From: Verticillium longisporum
Lineage: Eukaryota > Ascomycota > Sordariomycetes > Glomerellales > Plectosphaerellaceae
Length of the DNA stretch: 64,000 bases
Direction: 5' to 3'
NCBI GenBank assembly: GCA_019188255.1
Contig: JAETXT010000003.1
Span: 930,001-994,000 of the forward strand
Shown: piece after piece, positions 20,862 through 32,501 of the stretch
Layout of the letters: each line of letters opens with the position of its first letter
Position numbering within the stretch: the stretch's first letter is position 1
The notes under the pieces: generated by a model
Told to the model about the DNA's origin: nothing
What the model saw: the letters and a program-made list of their open reading frames with translations, nothing else
Database searches by the model: none
Program-made: the position numbers and the translations under genes

Positions 20862-23800
20862 ATGGACCGTCTTGACCAAGGAGGGTCAGAGGAAAGAAGG
20901 CGACAGGGCGGGGGAGGGGGAGGGGGACAGCAGGAGATAAAGGACCTGCTTGCCTTTGTGGGGGGCAAAGGTCGAGGTGCTGCTGGTCAGAGCCAGTCCA
21001 CACGGTAGGACTCTCAAGCGGACTTGCACCAGTGGGCTGTTCTGTGGGTGTGTCGGTTTACCTTGGGCCTGGAGGGTACCTGGGCCGACTGATGACAGAG
21101 CAAGGCGCAGCAGGAGAAGAGCCGGGGAAGTTGAGGGGGCGAGTTAGTAGGTGGATGTGGGAGAAGGCGAGGTGGAAAGATGGAAGGTCGGCGCAAAAGC
21201 AAAAGCGGTGCGTCGCGGTGACGGTGCGCTGGGCTGTGGTATGGGGCGGGCGGGTGTGGAAGAGGTAGAAAATAGAATGAGGGGCAGCTGCTGGATGGAG
21301 CCTGGTTGAGATGCCGAATCCGACACAACACAAAAAATGAGAGGGCGACCAAGCAAGTCCTGCACTACCGACCTAGGTAGTGTGCTGCGGATGGGTGCTC
21401 AGTAGGTACCCAAGGCATATAGTAGGTAGTCCTCAGCTGTTGCTGCGGGTGGCCAGGTGCGCCTCGGCGCATGTAACCTGTTGGAGGCGAAGGCGGGACG
21501 TAGGTATGTGATGTGGACGTTGTGGCCGTCCTCGCCGCGGAAGGATTAGACCCCGGGAAGCACCTTCGCTTCGCGGGTGCATGCAGTGCTGTGCTTGGTT
21601 CATACAATGCTCGTCACAGACAAGTGTCACTGACTGCCCTCTGATGCGGAAAAATGAAATGCTTGGAAAATGGTGACTGACGAGGCCAGGACCGAGCAAG
21701 CGCATCTGTCAGGTTGGGTTGGGCCTGGGTACCTAGGTACCTTAGGCAGGTAGGTATTTGGGTGGATTGGGTTGCGATTTGCCTTCGTTTCCTTCCCTCC
21801 CCCCTTCTCGCTCCTCTTCTCAATTCCACCGGGGAAAGCAATGAGGGGCAGCTCCGTCACAAAGGGCAGTGGCTGAGGGCGCAAATGGCGCCAGGAGCTG
21901 ACCACGCTAGCGGCTTTGGTACCACCGTAGTACATGTACTGTAGGACTCACTACTGGTAAGGCTGAGCAAGCAGCGAACAGCAAGCTTGGGCCCAGCAGC
22001 GACCAGGGACAGGACACACACTGAGAAGGCAGATGAGACAGGGTTTTGCATGCCCCGTCATCCATCAGGAGGCAGTGCACATGGGTGCCATGCCGTCTTG
22101 CTTGGTGTCTTGTCCCCCAGCACAAGCTACGCGAAGCAGCTCAGATAAAAGAAACAACTGGAAGGGTTGCGTTCATGTTTCGGACCCTACGCATACCGGT
22201 CTGTCTGTCCCTTCATCTCAACAATTGTCAGACAGGTTTCTTGGCAAAATCAGGAGAGAATCCTGTTGTAGGATCACTCAAAAGCGAGAGCCTGTCTGAT
22301 CCATTCTCCGCTCCCCCACTCTCCAGCCGCAGCAGATCTGCGGTTTGAGTTCGCGGTCTGGTGTCTCCTGTTCTGCGACCTGCAGCCTGTAAACACGCTG
22401 ACGGGCAGATTTGGTCTGTAGGACTTTGCGTAGGACTTTTAGCTCCATCGCATGTGGGGCCAGCTGCCCTCATGAAATCTCCCCCAGGTAAGACAAGGAG
22501 TACGGTACAGTAGCTTCCAAGTCGTTGGACTCGAGCGGCCGGTTTACGAATAAAGCCACGGAAGGCATGTGGCTCGTGTCAATCATTGGGCCATATATGA
22601 CCGATCGAATGTGCAAGGACCGTCAGGAGTTGCTATACACGATCGAGGCTTCACACCACCAAACGACCTAGGTAGGTCCTTGGTCGATCGAGCCACCCAC
22701 GCCGGTTACGTGCTTGACCGCGATACTTCAAGACTCACGGAGGATAAAGAATTACTCCAGAGAAAGATTCGTACACCCGAGCTTTCGTCTTGTCGGGGCT
22801 TGAATGCAGAACAAATGGGCAACTAGGAACAAGCCATGCTCTGTTGGCTGTCGTTAGGGGCCGAATGCTGATAAACACGACATCTGGGTCCAGCTCAAGA
22901 TGGCGGGGCTTTTGGGCTCAGACCAACCGGCCGCCCCATTGTGAAATGCAATTGGGTATATATGGGGATGGGAAGCGACCAGTCGCCCCCGCTTCGTTCA
23001 CCTTCATTACGTCCGTGACTGCTCAGCCGCACCCGTGACTCGAAATAGTCGCCAAACCTTGGAGATCTTGTTCCCGCCTTTACCCGCGACGTTGACTGGC
23101 TTCCCTTCAGCCTCCCGCCCGGATGTTGCTCTAGCTCAGACATTCCAAAATGCCGCGACGTCCGTCGGAAGGCCCAGGGATTGGATTTTTATGACTACCT
23201 CACGGTCATAGGTAGAGAAAATACGCCGAGGAGCCTGCGATATTATGATGTGGCGCCACCAGTCATCAACGGCGGCAAGCGACTTGTCCGTTTGAATAAT
23301 TGCCTATCCTGGAGCTCGCCATTCCGCTTGATTATCCACATGGATCAACTTTGACATTGAAGCACAGTTTTCAGTGCTTGGTAGGGTAGTCAGTAAACAT
23401 GCGTGCCTCAAAGAGACCACAACGAGATCACTGGCACAGTATGGGAAGAGATATCTGCCCCACGCAGATGTCTTTCTCTTGTTCAGAATCAAACTTGACT
23501 CTGTAAATTTCTGTTCCCCTCCATATTGTCACTGAACCACGACGAGAAAATCTCATCAAGTCTGGTTTGAGGCATCAGTACAAGATGCTGGGTATTCGGA
23601 GTTGCTGCTCTGGAACCTTGGTTCTCCAGCGTTTTTAGCGGCATCCAGCGACACGTGCTTCCACAATGATCAGAAAATGCTGGTGCAATTACATAATCCA
23701 AGTGGCCTCTCGCGAGCATCGTGAATCTGCCTACACGGGCACGCCGGCCTTCAGTACACTGCGGTCACGGAACAACGTCAGCCAGCCAGCCAGCCAGACC

Positions 23801-23997
23801 GACGCCTCAAGTTGTCAAAGACAGAATCGTCGGGAGCACGGGTCATGTTGTATCCCCTGCACGAAGATCGTAGGAGGCTGACGGCAAGGTGTGATGCTAT
23901 TTCGGGCGCACAAGCGGGGTCCTGGTGGAGGCAAGCGCCGTCTGTTCGCACCTGTCAACCTCGACAGGAGGCTATAGCTCAACTGACCATAGGGTAT
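20862..23997. other. 3.1-kb gene-poor intergenic region
   Basis: The first 500 bp upstream of the Hsp70-like gene is strongly purine-rich on the plus strand (pyrimidine-rich on the sense strand), a typical fungal 5' leader. Beyond it I find only short, unconserved frames, several TACCTAGGTA-type palindromic motifs (about 21368-21430, 21728-21757, 22669-22680) and a CAGC-repeat at about 23780-23797. No gene can be supported. Confidence 0.5.
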
Positions 23998-24603
23998 GAG
24001 GACGGTTATTTGCTCGGCCCTTGTTGGTTATTTGCTCTGCCTAATAGGGGGAAAGCCACAATAGACAGGGGGAAAGCCACGAACATAGCTCCACCACTAA
24101 AATTAGCTATAGCGTCGATGTACCTATCCTTTTCTCTTATATACTCGAGTCTCTCGATGATTTAAGAGCAGAAGACCAGCTATAGCCAGCTAATAGACTA
24201 GCGTAGGGCCAGTTAGCAGCCCCCGAGGCTCTATAATTGCCCTATCTATCCACTAAGTTATTAACCCCCTCTAATGCAATAATAGCACTAAGTACGCCTA
24301 TTTTAGGCCTTCTAGATATTACGAATGCATTATTTTATCATCAAACGAAGCCTCTAAGTTCCAGCAGTAGACGTAACAGCAGTTCTAGGGCGAGCAGCCC
24401 GGGCCATTTGCTCCGGGGGCCTCTAGAGACTATAGCAGCTATCGCCAGCAATAGGGAGGGTTCTAAATAGCCTCCAATTAAGCCCAATTTAGCGTTTACC
24501 GTAGTCTTTCCGATATCCTGATTTATAATATAAAGAAATTAGCACTAGCTATATTAGGGCCGCTAATAGCTATTAAGCGACTCGCCTACTTCGCTATTCT
24601 ATC
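23998..24603. mobile_element. Truncated Mutator-like MITE, second copy
   Basis: It starts GAGGACGGTTATTTGCTC like the complete element at 8450-9068 and follows it through the left TIR (to about 24150) and the TA-rich interior, ending at CTTCGCTATTCTATC. The whole right TIR is missing: sequence after 24603 is unrelated. Differences from the first copy are mostly transitions, as expected from RIP or deamination. No target duplication can be defined. It lies only about 145 bp upstream of the MFS gene start, so it may overlap that promoter. Confidence 0.8.
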
Positions 24604-24747
24604 GATATGGCCACATATGAAACACCTTGCATGTCACGACGTCAAAGGGGCGGCAGCTTCCTAACAACGACGCCTGTTTCCTGACATTCCACCACTTCTC
24701 CTCCCTTTCACCACTACAAACGCCACCATCCTACGTCCCGACATGAC

Positions 24748-26157
24748 ATGATTTCGTCTATAGCGCCCTCAATGTCATTCTATCAATTGAACCTGGGCCT
24801 TTTCACGGCAGTCAACGCTGGTCTGCTCTACCGTCAGTACATCGTGCAGAGGCGACGACTGAGCAATGTCGAAACGAAAGAGAGCGAAGACGACCAAGTC
24901 GAAAGCCAGCAGCTTCTCAGCCCGCCGGTTGAGATGAAGATATCAGCCCGGCGTTTCCAGCTCGAGTACTTCTCAGTTTACGCATTAGCTGTTGGCGCGG
25001 ACTGGCTGCAAGGCCCTCACATCTACGCCATGTACAAATACGAAAAACAACTGCCCGAAAAGCTCGTCGCTGCTCTGTACGCAGCAGGCTTCATATCCGG
25101 CGCCGTCTCCGCGTCCTTCGCAGGCGGACTCGCCGACCGATATGGGCGACGACTGGCGTGCCTCATCTATTGCGCTACCTACATCCTCACGTGTCTCTCC
25201 ATGGTCTTCGATAATATCATTGTTCTCTTTCTTGGTCGACTCAGCGGCGGCATCTCCACGACTCTGCTGTACAGCGTATTCGAAGCTTGGCTCATTACCG
25301 AGTACCACCAACGCGATCTCACTCACTCTCAATTAAAGCTGGGCACCGTTTTCGGCAACATGACCACACTGAGTTCGATTGTTGCCATCGCATCAGGGGT
25401 TCTCGGCGATGCACTGGTTTCTCGATTCGACGGAGCGCGCGTCTGGCCTTTTCTGGCGGCCGCGCTGAGTGCTGCAGCGGCTGCTGTCCTGATCCTCAAG
25501 ACGTGGCCAGAGAATTACGGAACAAGCAACAGCAGGGAGGGCGTCGGACAGACGACGTCCCTGGCGGACATGCGCAGTGGCATTCGGACCATCCTCGGCG
25601 ATAAGCGCATCTGGGGGCTGGGCCTCACGTCGACCTTCTTCGAGGGTACCATGTACCTCTTCGTCTTCTTCTGGTCGGCCGCACTCAAGAGTGCAAGGAC
25701 AAAGGCGGGCTCCGACGAGGAGTTGCCATTCGGACTGATCTTCTCGAGCTTCATGTGCGCCATGATGGCTGGGTCAGCCTTATTCTCGCTGGCCACGCCA
25801 ACACATACGAAGGAGTCGTCGTCGGGCATGCTCATAATGACAGTGCTGGCGACGAGCTGCTGTCTTTCGGCAGCAGTGCTCCTCGAGAACGAGCAGGTCT
25901 TGTTCTGGACGCTCTGTGTGGTGGAGATGTGCATCGGCGCATACTTCCCTAGCATGTCGTACCTGAAGAGCGAGGTCGTGGAGGACGGCGTCAGGGGAAG
26001 GGTGTACAGCATTCTGAGGCTCCCACTCAATCTATTTGTGGTTGTGGCACACAGCCTCGACCAGGAGGGCGACGGGCACAGGAACCATGTCTTTTTGACG
26101 TGCGCAGCCCTGTTAATGCTCTCATTCTTCATCATCAAGCGGTCTTTTTCTTCGTGA
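24748..26157 (+). CDS. MFS transporter, MFSD5 (molybdate-anion transporter) family
   Basis: Single exon, 469 residues, about 12 hydrophobic segments. Diagnostic features are QLEYFSVYALAVGADWLQGP near residue 72, followed by HIYAMYKYEK, the MFS loop motif GLADRYGRR, and RLSGGISTTLLYSVFEAWL. This combination identifies the MFSD5/molybdate-anion transporter group. The algal member imports molybdate; the substrate here is inferred only from family. A first N-terminal helix is followed by a charged loop (about 30-70). The ATG at 24748 is used because the ATG at 24743 hits an immediate TGA; MSF at 24772 is an alternative. A truncated MITE sits directly upstream. Confidence 0.9.
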   Translation: MISSIAPSMSFYQLNLGLFTAVNAGLLYRQYIVQRRRLSNVETKESEDDQVESQQLLSPPVEMKISARRFQLEYFSVYALAVGADWLQGPHIYAMYKYEKQLPEKLVAALYAAGFISGAVSASFAGGLADRYGRRLACLIYCATYILTCLSMVFDNIIVLFLGRLSGGISTTLLYSVFEAWLITEYHQRDLTHSQLKLGTVFGNMTTLSSIVAIASGVLGDALVSRFDGARVWPFLAAALSAAAAAVLILKTWPENYGTSNSREGVGQTTSLADMRSGIRTILGDKRIWGLGLTSTFFEGTMYLFVFFWSAALKSARTKAGSDEELPFGLIFSSFMCAMMAGSALFSLATPTHTKESSSGMLIMTVLATSCCLSAAVLLENEQVLFWTLCVVEMCIGAYFPSMSYLKSEVVEDGVRGRVYSILRLPLNLFVVVAHSLDQEGDGHRNHVFLTCAALLMLSFFIIKRSFSS

Positions 26158-28960
26158 ACGAGGATTCATGTGCTGACCAGCGGGAGGTCCGGGGAAGGAC
26201 CGCGTCTCGGAGTCTCTTGGGGAGGGTTCGATTGGGCGTCAGGGATAAAATGGAATTGTGTCTACCTACCTTAGGTACCTAGGCAAGCTACGTCATGGGG
26301 ACCAACTGGAGTATCGTGAACAAGTTGATAGATGCATCGATGCTGCGTCGTGTATCGAAATAAGATCGCGCGCTTGATGAGAAAGGAATGCCATTATGTT
26401 CAGCTTTTACCATGTCATCGTAGCCGTGGCTCGCTGCACATCTCCATTCAATGTTCAAAATGGAGCGCCTCCCCAGTGGTCGGGGACATTGCCCGTGGGG
26501 AAAGCTGGCACACTTTGTGCAGGGGAGGACCAAGTCTCTGTGAGATCCCTGCATGCCGACACTACCAGTGACGGGTTCTTCGCTGGAGGGATGTGGATGT
26601 TTCACCAGCGCCAGAGAAAAGCAACAGGTGTTGCTGCCATCGTGGCCTCGCCTTCAACCCTTCCTCTTGCCGCTACTCGTCTTGTTCTTCATTCTTGACG
26701 TGTATGGGGAGGTTACTTGAAGTTCTTGACTTTTGTTCACCAAAGTTCCGATATTGTCGTGCTACTGGTAGTCGGTGTGAACGCACACAGGGGCTTGGAG
26801 CGAACCCTGGCCAGGACCATCCCAAGTTGGTCACGATTCCCCCACTCACACGCAGCGTGTTGGGGGAGGAAGTGGGCATCGCTGGGCTCGTGGCCATCGT
26901 GAAGAGGAAGCGCAAACACGTTTTCACCCCTCCTTCTCACCGCAACTACTCCTTATAAGGTCGAAGGGGCGCCCTGAATGAGAAAAGCCCATCTTTGACA
27001 GTTGACCGTCTATCTGCGGCAGCCTTTTCGCAACTTCTAACACGAGAAGACACAGAGAAGCAGCCCCCCTCCGTCGCCTCATTGGATTCGATCGAGTCAG
27101 TCGGGGGCGTAGACTTGTCCTCACACCAACGCAGCGCCAAATACTACGAAAGTGGAAAGAAAAAAAAGGAGCACAGCGGGCCTCTCTCGGGCTGCACCAC
27201 CAAAGAAACTGTGCGGCCTTCTTCATTTGACGAAAGGAACGAAACCAAGCAGGGAAAATCACGCTCGAGGTATTCATCGAGAACCGACAGCCATTTGGTT
27301 GTGTTTCTGCATCTGCAGGGTTGCCCTCTGCTCGGCCGGGCCTGCAGACCCTCTTCCAACGTCGCACATCCACAGACGGGCCGTTTACGGTGCGTCCGCC
27401 TTCCTCGCGACCATCCCGGCGAGCCGAATCCCCCAGTCCCAATTCCCAGGTGCAGGCGCCCCCCAACCGGGCTCGACAGGACACCAGGACAAGCGAAGGG
27501 CGAAGCGAGACGACGCGAATGACGAGTTGAGCGTGATTCGTCATCAATCAGCAGTGCACTCGCTCCCTGGTCGGGGACAGGGAGAGCGCGGGCCAATTTT
27601 TTTTTCTGGTGGTCCTTATTCTTTAGCTGACGTCGAGGCGATCACGATAGCGCCAGTTCGACCAAGACCAAGACGACAACAGGACGCGAAGACAGGCGTG
27701 GGCGACGACAAGCGTCAAAGGCAAACCGGCACCGTGTCTGGTCGGCGTGCTTCTGCTGGAGGAGGGAGAGCAGGTGGAGGTGGTAGAGGGGGCGGCCCGT
27801 CGGCGCAGCAGCAGTGTGAGAATGGGCAAGCTGGGCCCATCCTCACTAGGGTACGCGCTGTGTTCGGCGGGCGTGCTGTTGGCCGTTTTGGTGAGTGAGC
27901 CTCTCTCTTTACCTCTCTCTCTTCCGTTTCCACGCGTCTCTACCTCTGCGCCCTTCATTCCTCATGTCCCCTGGTGCACAATCACAATCCCATGCCACTC
28001 GGCCCAAGTCGTCTCGTCGTACTCGCTGCCCTGCCACGTTTTGTCGCATGCAGCTTGATGGGACAAGAGAGGAGCGTTATCCACTCAGAGGGTGGCCCGT
28101 GAGCATGGCATGATGTTTGGAATCGGCGAAATTTGGAGTGTGTCCGGAGTTAATCCTCAGACAACTGGACGGACCCATGTCCAATGACGTTTGGCGCCCC
28201 GATCTCTGCGTGTGTCGAGTTCCCCGCAGACAGCTCACGCGCCGCATTGCTATGCTGCTGGCGACTTGCCCTGAACGCACGCAGCAATTGGCAAAGCAAA
28301 ACAGGCGACTGACTGGGACCGACGGACTGCCTGGGGGCACGCACGCACGCACACCCACCTTGGGTAACGCGGCGGCGGGAAGGAGCTAAGGCAGAGAGCT
28401 GGCACTGGCGCTGCGTCTTGCTTGCACCAAACTACCCAGACCGGAGCTCCCTGGACTCTGGGCTGGGCTGGACTGGGGAGCTGCACCTGACTGGGATGTT
28501 GCGATCAAAGCCCGCATATGCCTCTTGCCTACGTACCTTACCTACCTACCTCTAGGTAGGTAGGTACCTTGCCTTGCCTGCCTCTCTTGTCTCGTCTTGA
28601 CTTAAACTATCTCCCTCGCTGCCTCCGCGCTTCTTTCTGTCACCTCGTCCTCGTGCCCTCCTCTCCTCTCTTCCTTCCTCACCTCCCTCACCTTCCTCGC
28701 TTCGTCTCCAACCATCCCACACGCCTCTGCCATCAGATCATGAACTGATTTCTGCCCGTGCCTAGCTTGCCCAGCTTCTCCTCGGCGACGCCAAGCTCCC
28801 GCTCCCGCTCCATCCGTCCCTCTTCTTGCCCTCCCACCAGCTTCCCTTCTTCCTGCGACCTCTCTTCTCCCCCGCCATCGAAATCTACCCCAATCTCGAA
28901 CCCGTCTGCGAGAATCCAGCGCCATTTCCCACCCTGCCGCCCACCTCACGACCACTCACC
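26158..28960. other. 2.8-kb intergenic region upstream of the hexokinase
   Basis: No gene can be supported. A TACCTACCTTAGGTACCTAGG-like motif is at about 26263-26283, and a longer near-perfect inverted repeat of CTACC/GGTAG units is at about 28531-28575. A short plus-strand frame at 27822-27890 encodes a hydrophobic peptide ending at a good GTGAGT donor, but I could not find a matching downstream exon. The last 400 bp before the hexokinase ATG is CT-rich leader. Confidence 0.45.
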
Positions 28961-30884
28961 ATGGCCCTCGAAGCGGAAACGAAGCGCCTCGTGTCGCAGT
29001 TTGACTTTACCGACGACCATGTCAACAAGGCCGTCGAGGAGTTCCTCTCCCAGATGCGTACGTATAGTGCCGCCCATCTTGCTTGCTTCTCGCCTTGTAC
29101 ATCATGCCACACAGCTTGCCCCTCCTCTACCTCCATCGTCGTGACCCAATTGAGCTGACCGTCCCCAGACGAGGGCCTCGGCAAGGATGGCACCAGCATG
29201 AGCCAGATTCCCACCTACGTCACGGGCGTCCCCAATGGCACCGAAAAGGTAGGCAAACTTCTCACCCTCTCTCGCTTTCTCCCTCTCTCTCTCTCTCTCC
29301 CCGCGCCCCGCGGCTGTACCCCAGACGCTGACCACGTGCTTAGGGCCTTTACCTGGCCGTCGACCTCGGTGGCACCAACTTCCGCGTCTGCTCCGTCAAG
29401 CTCAACGGTGACACGACTTTCAACCTCACCTACAGCAAGGTCGCCATTCCCAAGGAGCTCATGGTTGCCAAGACGGCCACGGAGCTGTTTTCCTTCCTCG
29501 CCAAGCAGATCGAGGCGTTCCTGCGCGAGCACCACAAGGACCAGTTTGAGAACAGCGTCCGCCGCCGCCGCACTGTTAGCTCCAAGTCTGGCTACAAGGA
29601 CGAGCACATCTTCCGTCTCGGATTCACCTTTAGTTTCCCCGTCGAGCAGCTCGCCATCAACAAGGGCAACCTGATCCGATGGACCAAGGGTTTCGATATC
29701 CCCGACGCTATCGGCAAGGACGTCTGCGCCCTGCTCCAGGACGAGATAGACAACCTTCGCCTGCCCGTCCGTGTCGCTGCGCTCGTCAACGACACTGTCG
29801 GAACCCTCATGGCCCGCTCCTACACCGCAAACGGCAAGGAGGGCTCTCTCCTCGGAGCCATTTTCGGCACCGGCACCAACGGCGCCTACCTCGAGAAGCT
29901 GTCAAACATCAAGAAGCCCATTCAGGAGACTACGACGCGGCCACGGGCGAGATGGTCGTCAACACGGAGTGGGGTTCGTTCGACAACCAGCTCAACGTCC
30001 TGCCTACGACACCGTGGGACACGTCCCTCGACAAGGACAGCGTCAACCCCGGCATTCAGATGTTCGAGAAGCGCGTCTCCGGCATGTTCCTCGGCGAGAT
30101 TGTTCGGCGGGTCGTTGTTGATATGATCAAGGATGACAAGCTTTCGCTCTTCCGCGACGACAACTCCAGCCACAACGACTGGAGGTCTACCACTGACGTC
30201 GACCCCAAGTCGAGCCTTCGCAAGCAGTGGGGCTTGGACAGTGCCATCATGTCCGTGGCCGCTTCCGACAACACGCCTGAGCTGTCCACCCTGCGACAGG
30301 AGCTCGAGACTGTGTTGCACGTCTACACCCCTTCCTTGGAGGACGCCCAGGCCTTCAAGGCTATTGCCGGAGCCGTCGGCCGCCGTGCCGCAAGACTCTC
30401 CGCCGTTGCGATCGCTGGTATTGTCCTGCAGTCCGGCAAACTCGACGACCCCGAGGCCGAATACATTGATATTGGCGTTGACGGCAGCCTAGTCGAGCAC
30501 TACCCCTTCTTCCGTGACATGATTTACGAAGCGCTGCGGGCTGTTGATGGCATTGGGTCCAAGGGTGCTGACAAGATTCGCATTGGCATCGCCAAGGATG
30601 GCAGCGGCGTTGGTGCCGCTCTCATCGCGCTGGTGGCTGCAGGCATGGAGAAGGAGACGAGCGATGTGGCCGACTTTAGGGATTCCGTCAAGCGCGAATT
30701 GGAGTCGATCCCGGCGCTAGGTGAGGCTTCCGAAAAGGACCTACCTGATCAACAAATGCTGACTGACTGCTCTCTAGCGGATGATTCCCTGACATCGAAC
30801 CAGCAGGTTGCGATTGGTGCTGGCATTGTTGGAGCTGCAGCCGTGGCTGCCCTGTACTGGGCTAGGCGACGAAACTACATCTAA
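28961..30884 (+). CDS. Hexokinase with C-terminal membrane anchor (HxkC-like), frame break
   Basis: Exons 28961-29057, 29169-29248, 29344-30720 and 30778-30884; introns of 111, 95 and 57 nt. Hexokinase motifs: YLAVDLGGTNFRVCSVKL (phosphate/ATP), RLGFTFSFPVEQ (sugar), ALVNDTVGTLMA with the catalytic Asp, GAIFGTGTNGAYLE and MVVNTEWGSFD. An insert with VRRRRTVSSKSG precedes the sugar-binding motif. After intron 3 the protein ends in a single hydrophobic helix (VAIGAGIVGAAAVAALYWARR), so it is tail-anchored. That resembles Aspergillus HxkC/XprF, a mitochondrial-surface, regulatory hexokinase-like protein, more than the soluble glycolytic enzyme. One base is missing at about 29930: IKKPIQE is followed by YDAATGEMVVNTEWG in another frame. 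With that base the protein would be about 553 residues. I read the break as an assembly error; otherwise the gene is inactivated. Confidence 0.88.
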
Positions 30885-31300
30885 ACCATGTCATGACGAG
30901 GGACATGGCAGTGCGACAATGTTGATTGAACGCCGTAAACACCCGCGCATGACAAACGGCGCGTAAACGAAATCATATGTGTAAGGGAGGCAGGAACATC
31001 GGGATTTTCTGGAGTTGGACGTCTATTTGCTCTACTTTTAAGGCGTATATCAGTTTTATATCTTGGTTAAGGACGGAATCCGAACCTAGCATGTGCACGT
31101 CCGAGACCGTCATGTGAAGTTGTCGCTACCTCGGCAACACGCGTTGGTCGTCATCATGCACAAGAAATTAATTCCACGAAACTCTATATCCCACGTCGAC
31201 CGATCTATCATGGAACCAAGGCCCCTCATGTCTCGTTAGGTCCGTTTTACGCTATTGGATCTCGTAACAACTCCCACACGCGCGCGCGATCCCGACAATA
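30885..31300. other. Convergent 3' intergenic region
   Basis: This lies between the hexokinase and acetyltransferase 3' ends. It contains a short CG-alternating tract (CGCGCGCG at about 31280). No gene is seen. Confidence 0.55.
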
Positions 31301-32501
31301 TCAAGATTGAAACGCTGCCGCGGGATACGACCGGTCCTTCTTCTTGCGCACGGTCGAGCTGCTCCGGGAACTCGCTTCGGAGCCGGGCCCACTGCTCGCG
31401 CGTGACGGCGGCGCCAGCAGGCCGGGCGCCATGTCGGAGGGGAGATCATTCCATTCCGTCTCGGCGCGCTTGTTCTGGAAAGACAGGCCGCGGGACTGCG
31501 GCGGACCCGGCCTCGTCTGGGAGGCTGCTACGTCAGAAGCAGGAGGAGGGGGAGGAGCAGGCACGCTGCCTACTGCTGTTGCTGTTGCTGCTGCTGTCTC
31601 TTGGCTCGATGATGGCGGCGACGGCTGCGCCAAGTTCGCCACGGCGGCCGTGACGCTGGGCGCCGGGGCGCTGGACGCGTTGCCCATGGCGGGCCGGGAC
31701 GGCAGCGGGGCGGCGAGGTCGCGGGTGACGACGTAGGCCGTGTCGGGGCGGAGCTTGTGGTAGTAGCGTTCCTGGACGCGGGGGTCCTGGGCGAAGCCGC
31801 GGGCGGCGTACCAGGCGATGGCGTCGGCGTTTTCGGTCCAGACGTGGGCGTAGACGGTGGTGACGGCGAGGGCGGCGAGCTCGGGGGCGGCGAGCAGGTC
31901 AGCGAGGGCGGCCCGCGAGGCCGTGGGCGCGGTAGGGGGAGAGGAGGGCCAGGGACTGGATGTACAGGGCCTGCGCCGTGGCCGTCAGGGGCTCGAGGCG
32001 GGCGACGAGGCCGCCGATGAGTTTCGGCTCGGCGGGGGACGGCGAGGATGCGCCGTCTTGGTCTTGTGCGGCGGCGGCGGGGTCGGACCAGGTGATGGCG
32101 CGGGAGAAGGGGCTCGAGAGCGCGGCCGTGTAGAACGAGTCTGGGTAGGCGACGGGCAGCAGCAGGGCGTTGATGCGGCGCAGGGCCTGTATGTCGGAGG
32201 CCGAGAGGGTGCGGATGGCGGCCTCGGCGGGGATCTCGACGGGGCGCTGCTGGGTCTGTGTCTGGGTCCCGGTCTGGCTCGAGGGGCGAGGGGTCGCGAT
32301 GGCGGTCTGGGCGGTGGCCGATGCGGGGTTCGGTTGCGACGAGAAGGTCAGGGACGGCGGCAGAGGTGGTGCCTCGTAGCTGAGACCTTTCGGCAGAGGC
32401 TGTGGCTGCGATGGAGGGGCGGCGTATTTGGGCTGACGAGGTTGAAAGAACGACTTGATGGTGGTTTGTGACGGTTTCGAAGAGGATGAGGGGAGAGACA
32501 T
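31301..32501 (-). CDS. GNAT acetyltransferase, Naa50-like, with N-terminal PIP-box; frame break
   Basis: Single exon of about 400 codons. Residues 12-19 are QTTIKSFF, an exact PCNA-interacting-peptide consensus (Q-x2-I-x2-F-F), followed by QPRQPK. A Pro/Gln/Thr-rich linker leads to a GNAT domain: AIRTLSASDIQALRRINALL, PVAYPDSFYTAAL, LIGGLVARLEP, LYIQSLALLSPYRAHGLAG (acetyl-CoA loop), then VYAHVWTENADAIAWYAARGF and YYHKLRPDTAYV. These match Naa50-type N-terminal acetyltransferases. The frame shifts by +1/-2 at about 31906-31915, within the acetyl-CoA-binding helix, so no single frame covers the whole domain. The lesion adjoins a C/G run and both sides remain conserved, so I suspect a sequence error. 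The C-terminal 130 residues are low complexity. A run of 10 or more G lies just upstream of the start. Confidence 0.78.

Noticed and set aside
26924..27547. 207-codon minus-strand frame
   Set aside because: It overlaps long frames on the opposite strand and lacks any hydrophobic, catalytic or repeat pattern of a known family.
27822..27890. Possible short first exon encoding a hydrophobic peptide with a GTGAGT donor
   Set aside because: No downstream exon gives a recognisable or extended protein, so the donor alone does not support a gene.
27152..27898. 248-codon plus-strand frame upstream of the hexokinase
   Set aside because: It is Arg/Gln/Gly-rich low-complexity sequence with no family feature, overlapped by equally long frames on the other strand.
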